64,000 nucleotides of DNA from Kyrpidia tusciae DSM 2912. Its GTDB lineage: Bacteria; Bacillota; Bacilli; Kyrpidiales; Kyrpidiaceae. Shown here piece after piece: positions 8,560-16,041 of the stretch. The translations under genes and the position numbers were made by a program. The notes below the pieces were generated by a model that saw only the letters and a program-made list of their open reading frames with translations, had not been told where the DNA came from and ran no database searches. Numbering within the stretch: the stretch's first letter is position 1; every line of letters starts with the position of its first letter. The stretch lies in the NCBI RefSeq assembly GCF_000092905.1, contig NC_014098.1, positions 2,418,001 through 2,482,000 of the forward strand. The letters are read 5' to 3'.

Positions 8560-9501
8560 TCACGACGAAGACCCTTTCAAAGCGCTGACGATCGTCTGGA
8601 CATCAAATTTCATCATATCGATATACGTGGCCGTTCCCGGGCCGCCCACCGTATCATCCAACAAATTATCCACAAACCGTACCCCCGTATCCTCCGCAAG
8701 CCGGGAGATCAGCTTGGGATTAAAGCCAGCTTCCCCGAACACCGCCGGCACGTGGCGGTCCCGGACCGCCTGAACCACCTTCGCATAATCCTGGGGAGAA
8801 GGTTCCGCCCCGGACGAACCGGCGAGATACACCTGTTCCAATCCGTATTCTTTACAGAAATACGGCCACGCATCGTGGAACACGACCATCGTTCGCCGGT
8901 CCGCCGGGATCTGGGCGATCTCGGAGCGGATCCACTTATCGAGATCCTGAAGTTGACCGATGTAAGTTTGGGCCCGGTTCCGGTATTCTGCGGCCCCAGC
9001 CGGATCTACCTCGATCAGCGCGTCCCGGATCCTCTCCGTATACTTGACGGCGTAGTTCGGATCGAGCCACATGTGCGGATTCCCGGTCCCCCCTTCTCCC
9101 TGACCCAAAACCGGCAATCCGTCGGACAAGGTGACGATTTTCAGATCCGATCGCCCGCTGCTTTGAATCAGCTTCTGAATGTAAGTCTCCTCTCCGAGAC
9201 CGTTTGCCACAAACAACTTCGCCTGGGATATCGTCCGCACGTCAGCAGGGGTCGGGGAGTAATCGTGGGGATCGGCCCCCGGCGGCACCAATGCCGTCAC
9301 TTGGACCCGGTCGCCGCCCACCTGCCGAATCATGTCCGCGATGGGCGTAATGCTCGTGACCACCCCCAACGCCCCGGACGAAGCAGGCTTGCCCGCATCC
9401 CCGGTCTGTCCGGATGAGGATGGCCCCTGTCCGCATGCTGCGAGGAAAAGAGACAAAAGAACGATAGCGAAAACCGAAAATCGACGAATGCGTCCGCCCA
9501 T
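8560..9501 (-). CDS. znuA: Zinc/manganese-binding lipoprotein (ZnuA type)
   Basis: A 313-residue periplasmic-type solute-binding lipoprotein (cluster A-I family). The signal ends in the lipobox LAAC. Metal-ligand segments are PPGADPHDYSP (His), NPHMWLDP (His), VVFHDAWPYF (His) and VFGEAGFNP (Glu/Asp region). There is no long His-rich loop, so zinc versus manganese cannot be decided from this protein alone. The ATG at 9501 has GGAGGG upstream. It is the promoter-proximal gene of znuACB, under a promoter at 9549-9578 with Zur-like boxes on both sides. Confidence 0.9.
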   Translation of the reverse strand: MGGRIRRFSVFAIVLLSLFLAACGQGPSSSGQTGDAGKPASSGALGVVTSITPIADMIRQVGGDRVQVTALVPPGADPHDYSPTPADVRTISQAKLFVANGLGEETYIQKLIQSSGRSDLKIVTLSDGLPVLGQGEGGTGNPHMWLDPNYAVKYTERIRDALIEVDPAGAAEYRNRAQTYIGQLQDLDKWIRSEIAQIPADRRTMVVFHDAWPYFCKEYGLEQVYLAGSSGAEPSPQDYAKVVQAVRDRHVPAVFGEAGFNPKLISRLAEDTGVRFVDNLLDDTVGGPGTATYIDMMKFDVQTIVSALKGSSS

Positions 9502-9517
9502 AGCGCGCCCTCCTATT

Positions 9518-9532
9518 CCGTAATCGTTTCGA
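9518..9532. promoter_or_regulatory. Zur-like box in the znuA leader
   Basis: CCGTAATCGTTTCGA differs from the Bacillus Zur consensus TCGTAATnATTACGA at three positions and overlaps a palindrome with arms TAATCG/CGATTA. It lies just downstream of the znuA -10, where a bound repressor would block transcription. Confidence 0.5.
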
Positions 9533-9548
9533 TTATCGCCGTACACCG

Positions 9549-9578
9549 AGTATAATATGGGTGGGGAAAGACGGTCAA
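9549..9578 (-). promoter_or_regulatory. Promoter of znuACB
   Basis: On the minus strand TTGACC (9573-9578), an 18-bp spacer and TATACT (9549-9554). It lies about 48 bp upstream of the znuA ATG. Confidence 0.6.
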
Positions 9579-9597
9579 AAGCCCGGAGAGTCGTTTT

Positions 9598-9612
9598 TCG
9601 TAATCATTCCGA
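9598..9612. promoter_or_regulatory. Zur box between znuA and zur
   Basis: TCGTAATCATTCCGA matches the Bacillus Zur consensus TCGTAATnATTACGA at all but one position. It sits upstream of the znuA -35 and over the probable promoter region of the divergent regulator gene, so it may serve autoregulation. Confidence 0.6.
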
Positions 9613-9711
9613 TCTTGAACCTGTATAGAATCATTTTTTGACCGCATACGGCATCGGACGCCTCTCATCGGCCGGCAGAGTGGACAAAAGAGGGAAAGGA
9701 CGGGATCGGCC

Positions 9712-10134
9712 GTGCAAAGCCAAAGTTATTTGGACAAACTGCGAAAACAGGGATTGAAGTTGACCGGTCAACGCAAGATGATCCTGCAGATCCTTTTGAC
9801 CGAAAACCGGTACATGTCGGCGAAAGAACTGATCGATCAAGTGCAGGAACAGTATCCCCATATCAGCTACGACACCATTTATCGCAACCTGAGAATGCTC
9901 CGGGACGAGCACATGATTGAAGAATCGATGTTTGAAGACGGAAGTGCCAGGTTTCGAATCCGGTGCGCCGATCCCCATCATCACCATTTCATCTGCACCC
10001 GATGCGGAGCCACGATTCCCATCGAAGCCTGTCCGATGGAGTTGACGGTGCCCGCTCCCGAAGGCTTTCTCGTCCAAAGTCACCGCTTCGAAGTTTTTGG
10101 TGTATGTGGCCAGTGCCGAAGTGTAACGAAATAA
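9712..10134 (+). CDS. zur: Fur-family metalloregulator, probably Zur
   Basis: A 140-residue Fur-superfamily repressor. It has an N-terminal winged helix (recognition segment around SYDTIYRNLRML), a His cluster PHHHHF and two CxxC pairs (ICTRCG and GVCGQC) that hold the structural zinc. It begins with GTG at 9712, preceded by AAAGGA. Its placement divergent from znuACB, with a near-perfect Zur box between, argues for Zur; Fur and PerR share the fold and cannot be strictly excluded from sequence alone. Confidence 0.85.
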   Translation: MQSQSYLDKLRKQGLKLTGQRKMILQILLTENRYMSAKELIDQVQEQYPHISYDTIYRNLRMLRDEHMIEESMFEDGSARFRIRCADPHHHHFICTRCGATIPIEACPMELTVPAPEGFLVQSHRFEVFGVCGQCRSVTK

Positions 10135-10189
10135 AGGGTTGCTCCGTCTATATGTTCGGATAAACCTTTTGTGAAGAGGCGGGAAGTGC

Positions 10190-11002
10190 ATGCGGCTATG
10201 GTGGCGCAGCGAGCGGCAGCGAGGCATGGCGATGGCCGTCGTTTTAATGGCAAGCCTAACGGGATGTGGCCCAACGTCGTCGGCGGTCGATCCCCCTGGA
10301 CCGGCCGCCGATGCCCTTCAGGCGGAAAACGCCCGCCTTAAACAGCAAGTGGCCGAACTGCAAAAGAGGCTTTCGGTCCTTGAACCCGATTCGCCCGTTA
10401 CAAGGCCTCTTTCAGAGATCGATCGTGAAGTTGAGATTTTCACCGCCACCCACCCCACCGCACCCGTCGATCAAGTCCTGCGCCGAGGAGCACAGTTGCC
10501 CTTTGAAGCGGTGGTGACAAACACTCAGTGGCGGCGCCCGGGGTATTCCGGAGTTTGGCACAGCACTTATTTCGGTGGAAAATACAGCGGCGTGGAGGAG
10601 CTGGTGGAACTGGCGGCCCACCGCGCTTTTGTGTACGCCGGTGGGTTGGCGGCCTCCCAACAGCTGCTCTACGGGCTGGGCATCGTCACGACTCCCGAGA
10701 GCGATGCAACCCGGGGGAAAAACCTTCCCCTTCAAGATACCCGGGGAGACCACATCAGCCTTCTGATTCTCTACGGACAGGTTCAAAGCGTGACGCGGTT
10801 GGACAAGCAGGTGGTGGTCAAGGTAAAACCCACCGAGGCGGGCTTTCAGGAAGTGCGGCTGAATACCGTGGACGTCCTGGGCAAGACGGGAACTTCAGGG
10901 GGGGACTCGGGAACATCGACCCTGTTGTTCGAGTTCGTGACGCCGGAAGGCGATCCTTTGGATGCCTGTACGGCGGACTTGACGGAGTCAAAGCAAGGGT
11001 GA
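10190..11002 (+). CDS. Predicted lipoprotein with short coiled coil, unknown function
   Basis: A 270-residue protein that I do not recognise. The N-terminus carries Arg residues, a hydrophobic stretch AVVLMASL and a lipobox LTGC, then a short coiled coil (ALQAENARLKQQVAELQKRL). The remaining 200 residues are mixed alpha/beta without a motif known to me; they contain many aromatic Trp/Tyr residues. The ATG at 10190 follows GAGGCGGGAAG. It is co-directional with zur, 55 bp downstream, and may be co-transcribed. Confidence 0.6.
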   Translation: MRLWWRSERQRGMAMAVVLMASLTGCGPTSSAVDPPGPAADALQAENARLKQQVAELQKRLSVLEPDSPVTRPLSEIDREVEIFTATHPTAPVDQVLRRGAQLPFEAVVTNTQWRRPGYSGVWHSTYFGGKYSGVEELVELAAHRAFVYAGGLAASQQLLYGLGIVTTPESDATRGKNLPLQDTRGDHISLLILYGQVQSVTRLDKQVVVKVKPTEAGFQEVRLNTVDVLGKTGTSGGDSGTSTLLFEFVTPEGDPLDACTADLTESKQG

Positions 11003-11035
11003 GCAAAACGGGTTTGCCCATGAACCTCCGTCCAA

Positions 11036-11070
11036 CAAAAAACCTCCCCGCCCGGCCAGGCGAGGAGGTT
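11036..11070 (-). terminator. Intrinsic terminator of the zinc-ribbon gene
   Basis: On the minus strand AACCTCC...GGAGGTT forms a GC-rich hairpin (11041-11070), followed by a run of T residues (11036-11042 as A on the plus strand). The stem starts at the stop codon of the 42-residue gene. It may also stop plus-strand readthrough from the convergent lipoprotein gene. Confidence 0.7.
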
Positions 11071-11197
11071 AACTTCGATCCTGACTGCGCCCCTCATTGT
11101 CATCCAATCGGCGATGACAGTCGGGGCAGATATTGAACTCCCTTTCTACTTCATCTCCTTCATAAAATTCACCGCATTCCAAGCAAATGTACTGCAC
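11069..11197 (-). CDS. Small zinc-ribbon protein (42 aa)
   Basis: A 42-residue protein with two CxxC knuckles, CLECG and CPDCH, a rubredoxin-like or zinc-ribbon pattern binding one metal. It ends in a charged Asp/Glu/Arg tail. The GTG start at 11197 has an excellent ribosome binding site (AGGAGGTGATCCC). A promoter (11267-11295), a leader hairpin and a terminator frame it as a self-contained transcription unit. Candidate roles are a transcription or translation accessory zinc ribbon; nothing in the sequence fixes which. Confidence 0.75.
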   Translation of the reverse strand: MQYICLECGEFYEGDEVEREFNICPDCHRRLDDNEGRSQDRS

Positions 11198-11218
11198 GGG
11201 ATCACCTCCTGCTCTGTG

Positions 11219-11244
11219 CGTTCGTGTGGCCCACGAAACGAACG
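11219..11244 (-). promoter_or_regulatory. Hairpin in the leader of the zinc-ribbon gene
   Basis: CGTTCGT (11219-11225) and ACGAACG (11238-11244) are perfect inverted arms. They lie between promoter and ribosome binding site and are not followed by a T-run. This could stabilise the mRNA 5' end or bind a regulator. Confidence 0.45.
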
Positions 11245-11266
11245 AGCTTGAATTATTGTTATGCGT

Positions 11267-11295
11267 ATTATACCGCGGTTGTGCTCGACTGGCAA
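11267..11295 (-). promoter_or_regulatory. Promoter of the zinc-ribbon gene
   Basis: On the minus strand TTGCCA (11290-11295), a 17-bp spacer and a perfect TATAAT (11267-11272). This is among the best sigma-A-type matches in the window. Confidence 0.7.
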
Positions 11296-11315
11296 GAAAA
11301 AGGCCGGGCTCGGCC
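11296..11315 (-). terminator. Terminator of sodA
   Basis: GGCCG (11302-11306) and CGGCC (11311-11315) form a short GC stem with a tetraloop, followed on the minus strand by TTTTTC. It lies 43 bp after the sodA stop and directly upstream of the next gene's -35. Confidence 0.65.
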
Positions 11316-11358
11316 CCGTGCAGAACCGTTGCCCGGCAATAAGATTCGGTGATCGGGG

Positions 11359-11973
11359 TCAGGCTTTGGCCTCGGCGAACCGCTTTGCCACAGCGTCCCA
11401 ATTCACCACATTCCACCAAGCGGCGATGTATTCGGGCCGTTTGTTCTGATACTTGAGATAGTAGGCGTGCTCCCATACGTCCAGTCCCAGGATCGGATAA
11501 TCTCCGTCCATGTACGGGCTGTCCTGGTTCGGGGTGCTGGTGATCTCCAGCTTCCCGCCCGGTTTCATGACCAGCCAAGCCCAACCGCTGCCAAAACGGC
11601 CTGCCGCAGCTTTAGAAAACTGATCCTTGAAGGAATCGAAACTCCCAAAGGTGCTGTTGATCGCGTCCGCCAGGGCTCCGGTCGGCTGGCCGCCACCACC
11701 CGGTTTCATGATCTGCCAAAACATGCTATGATTCGCATGTCCGCCTCCGTTGTTCCGGACAGCGGTACGGATGTTTTCAGGAACACTGTTGATCCCGCGA
11801 AGCAGGTCCTCGATGCTCTTGGCTTCCAGGTCTGGGTGACCTTCCAGCGCTGCATTGAGGTTATTCACGTAGGTACCATGGTGGCGATCGTGGTGGATCT
11901 CCATGGTGAGGGCATCGATGTACGGCTCCAGGGCGTTGAAAGCATATGGCAGAGGCGGTAATTGATGTGCCAT
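11359..11973 (-). CDS. sodA: Superoxide dismutase (Mn/Fe)
   Basis: A 204-residue cytosolic Mn/Fe superoxide dismutase converting superoxide to peroxide and oxygen. The four metal ligands are visible: His27 in [11 protein letters not shown], His82 in [10 protein letters not shown], and Asp165 and His169 in DVWEHAYY. The GGHANHS context and the [11 protein letters not shown] segment favour the Mn type. GGAGGG precedes the ATG at 11973. A promoter lies at 12015-12044 and a terminator follows, so it is monocistronic. Confidence 0.96.
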   Translation of the reverse strand: MAHQLPPLPYAFNALEPYIDALTMEIHHDRHHGTYVNNLNAALEGHPDLEAKSIEDLLRGINSVPENIRTAVRNNGGGHANHSMFWQIMKPGGGGQPTGALADAINSTFGSFDSFKDQFSKAAAGRFGSGWAWLVMKPGGKLEITSTPNQDSPYMDGDYPILGLDVWEHAYYLKYQNKRPEYIAAWWNVVNWDAVAKRFAEAKA

Positions 11974-12014
11974 TGGAATCCCTCCTATGTAAGCAGAATG
12001 AGTGGTACATCTTT

Positions 12015-12044
12015 ATCCTACACGATTTGCCGAAACAATGCCAA
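12015..12044 (-). promoter_or_regulatory. Promoter of sodA
   Basis: On the minus strand TTGGCA (12039-12044), an 18-bp spacer and TAGGAT (12015-12020). Confidence 0.5.
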
Positions 12045-12070
12045 ACCTCTCTGCTGCCGACAGAGAGCCT

Positions 12071-12090
12071 GGAGAGCCGATCGGCTCTCC
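12071..12090. repeat. Perfect 20-bp palindrome between sodA and a divergent gene
   Basis: The 20 bases from 12071 to 12090 are a perfect palindrome with arms GGAGAGCCGA/TCGGCTCTCC and no spacer. It lies between two divergent promoters. With no T-run and no loop it is a more likely protein-binding site than a terminator. Confidence 0.55.
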
Positions 12091-12106
12091 ACAGCGCCCG
12101 GTCCGA

Positions 12107-12135
12107 TTTCCGGACGCCGTGTTCAATGATACAAT
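12107..12135 (+). promoter_or_regulatory. Possible extended -10 promoter
   Basis: TGATACAAT gives an extended -10 (TACAAT at 12130-12135), with a weak TTTCCG -35 (12107-12112) 17 bp upstream. It would drive the spermidine-synthase-like gene. Confidence 0.4.
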
Positions 12136-12181
12136 TGATATTAAATAAGACATATTCGAAGTGGAGGATCTAACAAAATCG

Positions 12182-13735
12182 ATGAAGCCACATCCCTGGA
12201 TGTACGCTTTCGTGTTCGTCACCGGAGCCGCGGTCATGACTTTGGAGATGGCCGCTTCCCGTTTTGCTGCGCCATTTTTTGGCACATCCCAAATTGTATG
12301 GGCGAACATTATCGGTTTGATTATGATCGCATTGTCCCTGGGATATTGGTTGGGTGGCCGGCTGGCAGACCGCTATCCTCGGTGGCCGTTGTTATTTGCC
12401 TCCGTAGGGTTGGCGGGACTCCTGGCCTGTGCCATCCCCTGGACGGGCCCTTGGGTATTCCATCAACTCCAGGCTGGAATTACAGGAACGCCGATTCACA
12501 TGATTGTTTTTTCGTTTTTCGGCATCTTGATCATGTTTGCGCCCCCGGTGTTTCTCCTGGCTATGGTCAGTCCCTTTGTGCTGCGACTTTCGGGTAGAGA
12601 TGTGAGCGACCTGGGCAAGGTGTCCGGGGCTCTTTACGCATGGTCCACGGTGGGGAGTATCGCCGGAACTTTTGTCACCGCTTTCGTGTTGATCCCCCGC
12701 CTCGGTACTCACATGACCATTGTGCTCACCTCCGGCGCTCTGATCGTCTCCGCCGCGATGGGGCTCACCGCCGTGTCCCCCCGCCGCTGGTGGTGGTCGT
12801 GGTTATGGTTACTCGTTCCCTTGATGACCGCCTTGGGTGGTCCCCGGCCGGTCAAACCGGTTCAGGGACTTTTATTTGAAACAGAGACGGCGTATCAGTA
12901 CGTCCAAGTGGTGGCTCTCCCGGACGGATCGACGGCGCTCATTTACAACGAGGGCGGAGGGGTCCAGTCTTTGCGGCGTCCGGATGATGCCCTCGTGCCC
13001 CGAGATTATTACAGTTATATGACCCTCCTTCCATACTTGTCCGGAAATCCTTCTCCCGACCGCATGGAGGGGGCGGTCATCGGTGCAGCGGGCGGGACCA
13101 TTCTGCATCTCATCGACCACTACGACCGGGGCGCGTTCCCAGGACTCCGTCTGGAAGGGGTGGAGATCGACCCGGTGGTGGCGAAGCTCGGGCCGCGGTA
13201 TTTTGGCCTGAACCCCGCGCGAACGCCCATCCGGGTGGCGGATGGCCGGGCTTTTGTCACGGCTTCTCAGCACACTTGGGATTTTGTCGTGGTGGACGCA
13301 TACAGCCAGCAGATCTACATTCCGTTTCATCTGGCGACCAAGGAGTTTTTTTCCACCCTGGCCAATCACCTAACCCCCCGGGGCGTGATGGCCTTTAATG
13401 TAAACGCGGTCAGCCCAGATTCTCCTCTTCTTCTGTCCCTTTTGAAGACCGTTCAAGAGGTCTTTCCCCATTTTGTGGTGATTCGGGTGCCGGACAGTTA
13501 CAATTATCTTGTGATGGCCGGGCGCAGCCCCCTCCACACCGAGGCCGTTCGGGCCCTCGGGACGGGGCGATCCCCGGTATCGTCCATCGCCCGGGAAGCC
13601 TTGGCGCACCTGTGGACACCCACCCCGGAACAACTGAAGCGGGGAATGGTACTCACAGACGACCGGGCACCCGTGGAATATTTGACCGACTCGATGATTT
13701 GGGATGTGGCTGGCCGGGGGATCAGTCCGCAATAA
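12182..13735 (+). CDS. Membrane-anchored spermidine-synthase-like protein
   Basis: A 517-residue fusion. The N-terminal half (about 1-220) has six or seven hydrophobic segments. The C-terminal half is a Rossmann-type spermidine synthase-like domain with a SAM-binding glycine motif VIGAAGGTI (about 299-307), an acidic strand end GVEIDPVV and VVVDAYSQQIY near residue 375. This architecture is known as fused membrane/spermidine synthase; the true substrate of such fusions is uncertain and need not be a polyamine. I chose ATG 12182, although GGAGG is a rather long 14 nt away; the GTG at 12161 has no ribosome binding site. No AdoMet decarboxylase gene lies nearby. Confidence 0.75.
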   Translation: MKPHPWMYAFVFVTGAAVMTLEMAASRFAAPFFGTSQIVWANIIGLIMIALSLGYWLGGRLADRYPRWPLLFASVGLAGLLACAIPWTGPWVFHQLQAGITGTPIHMIVFSFFGILIMFAPPVFLLAMVSPFVLRLSGRDVSDLGKVSGALYAWSTVGSIAGTFVTAFVLIPRLGTHMTIVLTSGALIVSAAMGLTAVSPRRWWWSWLWLLVPLMTALGGPRPVKPVQGLLFETETAYQYVQVVALPDGSTALIYNEGGGVQSLRRPDDALVPRDYYSYMTLLPYLSGNPSPDRMEGAVIGAAGGTILHLIDHYDRGAFPGLRLEGVEIDPVVAKLGPRYFGLNPARTPIRVADGRAFVTASQHTWDFVVVDAYSQQIYIPFHLATKEFFSTLANHLTPRGVMAFNVNAVSPDSPLLLSLLKTVQEVFPHFVVIRVPDSYNYLVMAGRSPLHTEAVRALGTGRSPVSSIAREALAHLWTPTPEQLKRGMVLTDDRAPVEYLTDSMIWDVAGRGISPQ

Positions 13736-13799
13736 GCCCTTGATGATGTAATGGCGGATCGATAGGTGGAAGGCAGTTTGTTGGGGGAGATGATCGGAA

Positions 13800-15326
13800 A
13801 TGAAACAGACCAATCGGAAATGGGTCACCGTGTGTCTGATGGCCGCGATGTTTCTGTCCGCGATGGAGGCCACTATCGTGGCCACGGCTATGCCCACCAT
13901 CGTTGGAAACCTGGGCGGGTTTTCTCAATTCACTTGGGTTTTCTCGATTTTCTTACTCACCCAGGCCGCATCGATTCCGATTTACGGAAAGCTCGCCGAC
14001 CTTTACGGGAGAAAACCGGTATTTGCCGTCGGGACGGGGTTATTCGTCATTGGCTCGGCGCTGTGCGGTTTGGCGGACTCCATGCCTACACTTATTGCCT
14101 TTCGAGCTCTGCAGGGATTGGGGGCAGGTGCCGTACAGCCCATCGCAACGACGATTATCGGAGATCTGTACCCCGGGCCGGAGCGGGCGAAGGTTCAGGG
14201 GCTTTTGAGCAGCATGTGGGCCATCGCAGCTATTGTGGGCCCGGCGCTGGGAGGTCTGTTGGTCCAGACCATCGGATGGCCGTGGATTTTTGAACTCAAC
14301 GTCCCCCTCGGGATTCTGACGATCATCGGAATCGCTCTGTTTCTGCACGAGAAGGTCGAACGCCGGGGCCATCAGATCGATTATCTTGGGGCAATCACCC
14401 TGCTGATCGGCATCAGCGCCCTGCTGACGGCGCTCCTTCAAGGGGGTGTAGCCTGGCCTTGGACTTCTGGCAAGATCCTGGGACTGTTCGCCATCTCCGC
14501 CCTGTGTCTGGCTTTGTTCATATGGATTGAGACCAAGGCCCAAGAACCGATGCTCTCGCTGCCTTTGTTGCGCCGCCCGGTCATCGCCGCAGCCAACATC
14601 GCCGCGGTGATCACCGGCGGCATCACCCTGGGCGCTTCGTCCTTTTTGCCGACCTTCGCCCAAGGAGTACTTGGCACCTCGGCCATCGTCGCCGGGGGAA
14701 CAATCGTGACGGTGTCCATTGGCTGGCCGGTGGCCTCGACGCTGTCCGGAAAACTGATTTGGCGCTGGGGATACCGGGCCTTGGAAGTGGCGGGCCTGTT
14801 GTTCTGCACCTTAGGGGCAATTTTGTATCTGACCATCTCGCCATCGACTCCCCCGTGGCACATGGCCGCCTTTAGCCTCGTTCTCGGGGTCGGGTTAGGC
14901 CTGGCTTCCACGACCCAAATTGTGGCCATTCAGACCAGTGTGCCCTGGCAACAACGGGGAATTGCCACGGGGGCCAACATGTTCGCGCGAATTCTCGGCA
15001 GCACCTTGGGGGTCGCGGTGATGGGAACGGTGGTGAACGCCGGTCTGAGCCGAGCGTTGTCGGCCACGCCCATCGCCCGGAAATACGAAACGGCGGACCC
15101 GATTTCGGTAACCAATCTTTTGCTCGACCCCGTGCGCCGGGCGGGGTTGCCACCCGCTGATTTGCGGGTTCTGAGCGACGCCCTGGCCCACAGCATCCAC
15201 TCGACCTTTTGGGTGCTCCTCGTCGCGGGGATTCTGGGGACTCTCATCGCCTTCGGCATGCCGGGCGGGGTGTCTCAGTCCGCGGAGTCCGGGGAACAGC
15301 CGGAAACTGGCCATAAATCAGGATGA
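13800..15326 (+). CDS. MFS drug exporter, DHA2 (14-TM) family
   Basis: A 508-residue major facilitator of the EmrB/QacA type, probably 14 transmembrane helices, exporting hydrophobic drugs in exchange for protons. Family motifs include the first-helix MEATIVATAMPTIVGNLGG, motif A GKLADLYGRKPVF and motif C-like GPALGGLL. GGGGGAGATGATC precedes the ATG. It follows the spermidine-synthase-like gene by 64 bp on the same strand. No TetR or MarR regulator is adjacent, so its inducer is unknown. Confidence 0.88.
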   Translation: MKQTNRKWVTVCLMAAMFLSAMEATIVATAMPTIVGNLGGFSQFTWVFSIFLLTQAASIPIYGKLADLYGRKPVFAVGTGLFVIGSALCGLADSMPTLIAFRALQGLGAGAVQPIATTIIGDLYPGPERAKVQGLLSSMWAIAAIVGPALGGLLVQTIGWPWIFELNVPLGILTIIGIALFLHEKVERRGHQIDYLGAITLLIGISALLTALLQGGVAWPWTSGKILGLFAISALCLALFIWIETKAQEPMLSLPLLRRPVIAAANIAAVITGGITLGASSFLPTFAQGVLGTSAIVAGGTIVTVSIGWPVASTLSGKLIWRWGYRALEVAGLLFCTLGAILYLTISPSTPPWHMAAFSLVLGVGLGLASTTQIVAIQTSVPWQQRGIATGANMFARILGSTLGVAVMGTVVNAGLSRALSATPIARKYETADPISVTNLLLDPVRRAGLPPADLRVLSDALAHSIHSTFWVLLVAGILGTLIAFGMPGGVSQSAESGEQPETGHKSG

Positions 15327-15390
15327 AGCGGCGGCCATCGGGCCTGTTTCCTATCATTCCCATTCCCTGCGTGCGAAACGCAATTTATTA

Positions 15391-15399
15391 TGCTATCAT
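15391..15399 (+). promoter_or_regulatory. Extended -10 element upstream of the sigma factor gene
   Basis: TGCTATCAT is an extended -10 (TATCAT at 15394-15399). Just upstream, TGCGT (15368-15372) and ACGCA (15378-15382) form a small inverted repeat containing GCGAAAC, which could also be part of an ECF-type autoregulated promoter. Confidence 0.35.
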
Positions 15400-15456
15400 G
15401 AGGAAGGTATTGAGACTCGCAGGACATTCGTTGCGGTAAAGTGGGGTCGATGGCCC

Positions 15457-16041
15457 GTGCACGTATGGAACCGGTTGTTTGGATCCCACGATGACGAGCA
15501 GCAAGTTTTCGAGGAACTGTGGGACAAGATGTACCGCCACGCATACATGGTCGTCCGGGACACTCATCTCGCCCAAGACGTGGTTCAAGAAGCGTGGATT
15601 AAGATCTGGCGTCAGATCAAAACCCTTCGGGAACCGGACCGTTTAGGGGCGTGGGCCACAAAAATTGTTCATCACACGGCAATCGACCTGGTGCGCCGCC
15701 GACAACGATGGAACGAAATTTCATCGGAAGACGTCTATGAAGTAGAGGGAACGGAAGAAAGTACGAGAACAGAAGGACCTGAGGAAGTGTTCTTCCAGAG
15801 AGTGGACACCGATGAGTTAGTTCGGGCGCTGAACCAGCTCTCGGACGATCATCGCGTCGTACTGGTGATGCGATTTTATTACGATTACAAGTACGATGAA
15901 ATGGCGGATATGCTCCAGGTTCCCGTCGGCGTTGTGAAATCCCGGCTGCATCGGGCGAAGAACGCCTTAAAGCAGATTTTGGAACACGACCGGTCGTCGT
16001 TGTCGGTGCGGGAGGTGAGTGTGACTGATGAACGACTTTGA
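15457..16041 (+). CDS. ECF-type RNA polymerase sigma factor
   Basis: A 194-residue group 4 sigma factor. Region 2 (about 18-85) contains AQDVVQEAWIKIWRQI, and region 4 (about 130-180) contains the helix-turn-helix YDEMADMLQVPVGVVKSRLH. An acidic linker separates them. The start is GTG at 15457 with only a weak upstream GTGGGG. The downstream gene overlaps by 14 bp and encodes a membrane protein of the anti-sigma type, so the pair probably senses an envelope signal. Target promoters are unknown. Confidence 0.88.
   Translation: MHVWNRLFGSHDDEQQVFEELWDKMYRHAYMVVRDTHLAQDVVQEAWIKIWRQIKTLREPDRLGAWATKIVHHTAIDLVRRRQRWNEISSEDVYEVEGTEESTRTEGPEEVFFQRVDTDELVRALNQLSDDHRVVLVMRFYYDYKYDEMADMLQVPVGVVKSRLHRAKNALKQILEHDRSSLSVREVSVTDERL

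Noticed and set aside
13800-15326. Possible operon of a polyamine synthase and polyamine exporter (12.2-15.3 kb)
   Set aside because: The exporter is a general DHA2 drug-family protein and the upstream protein's substrate is uncertain; adjacency alone does not support a polyamine module.
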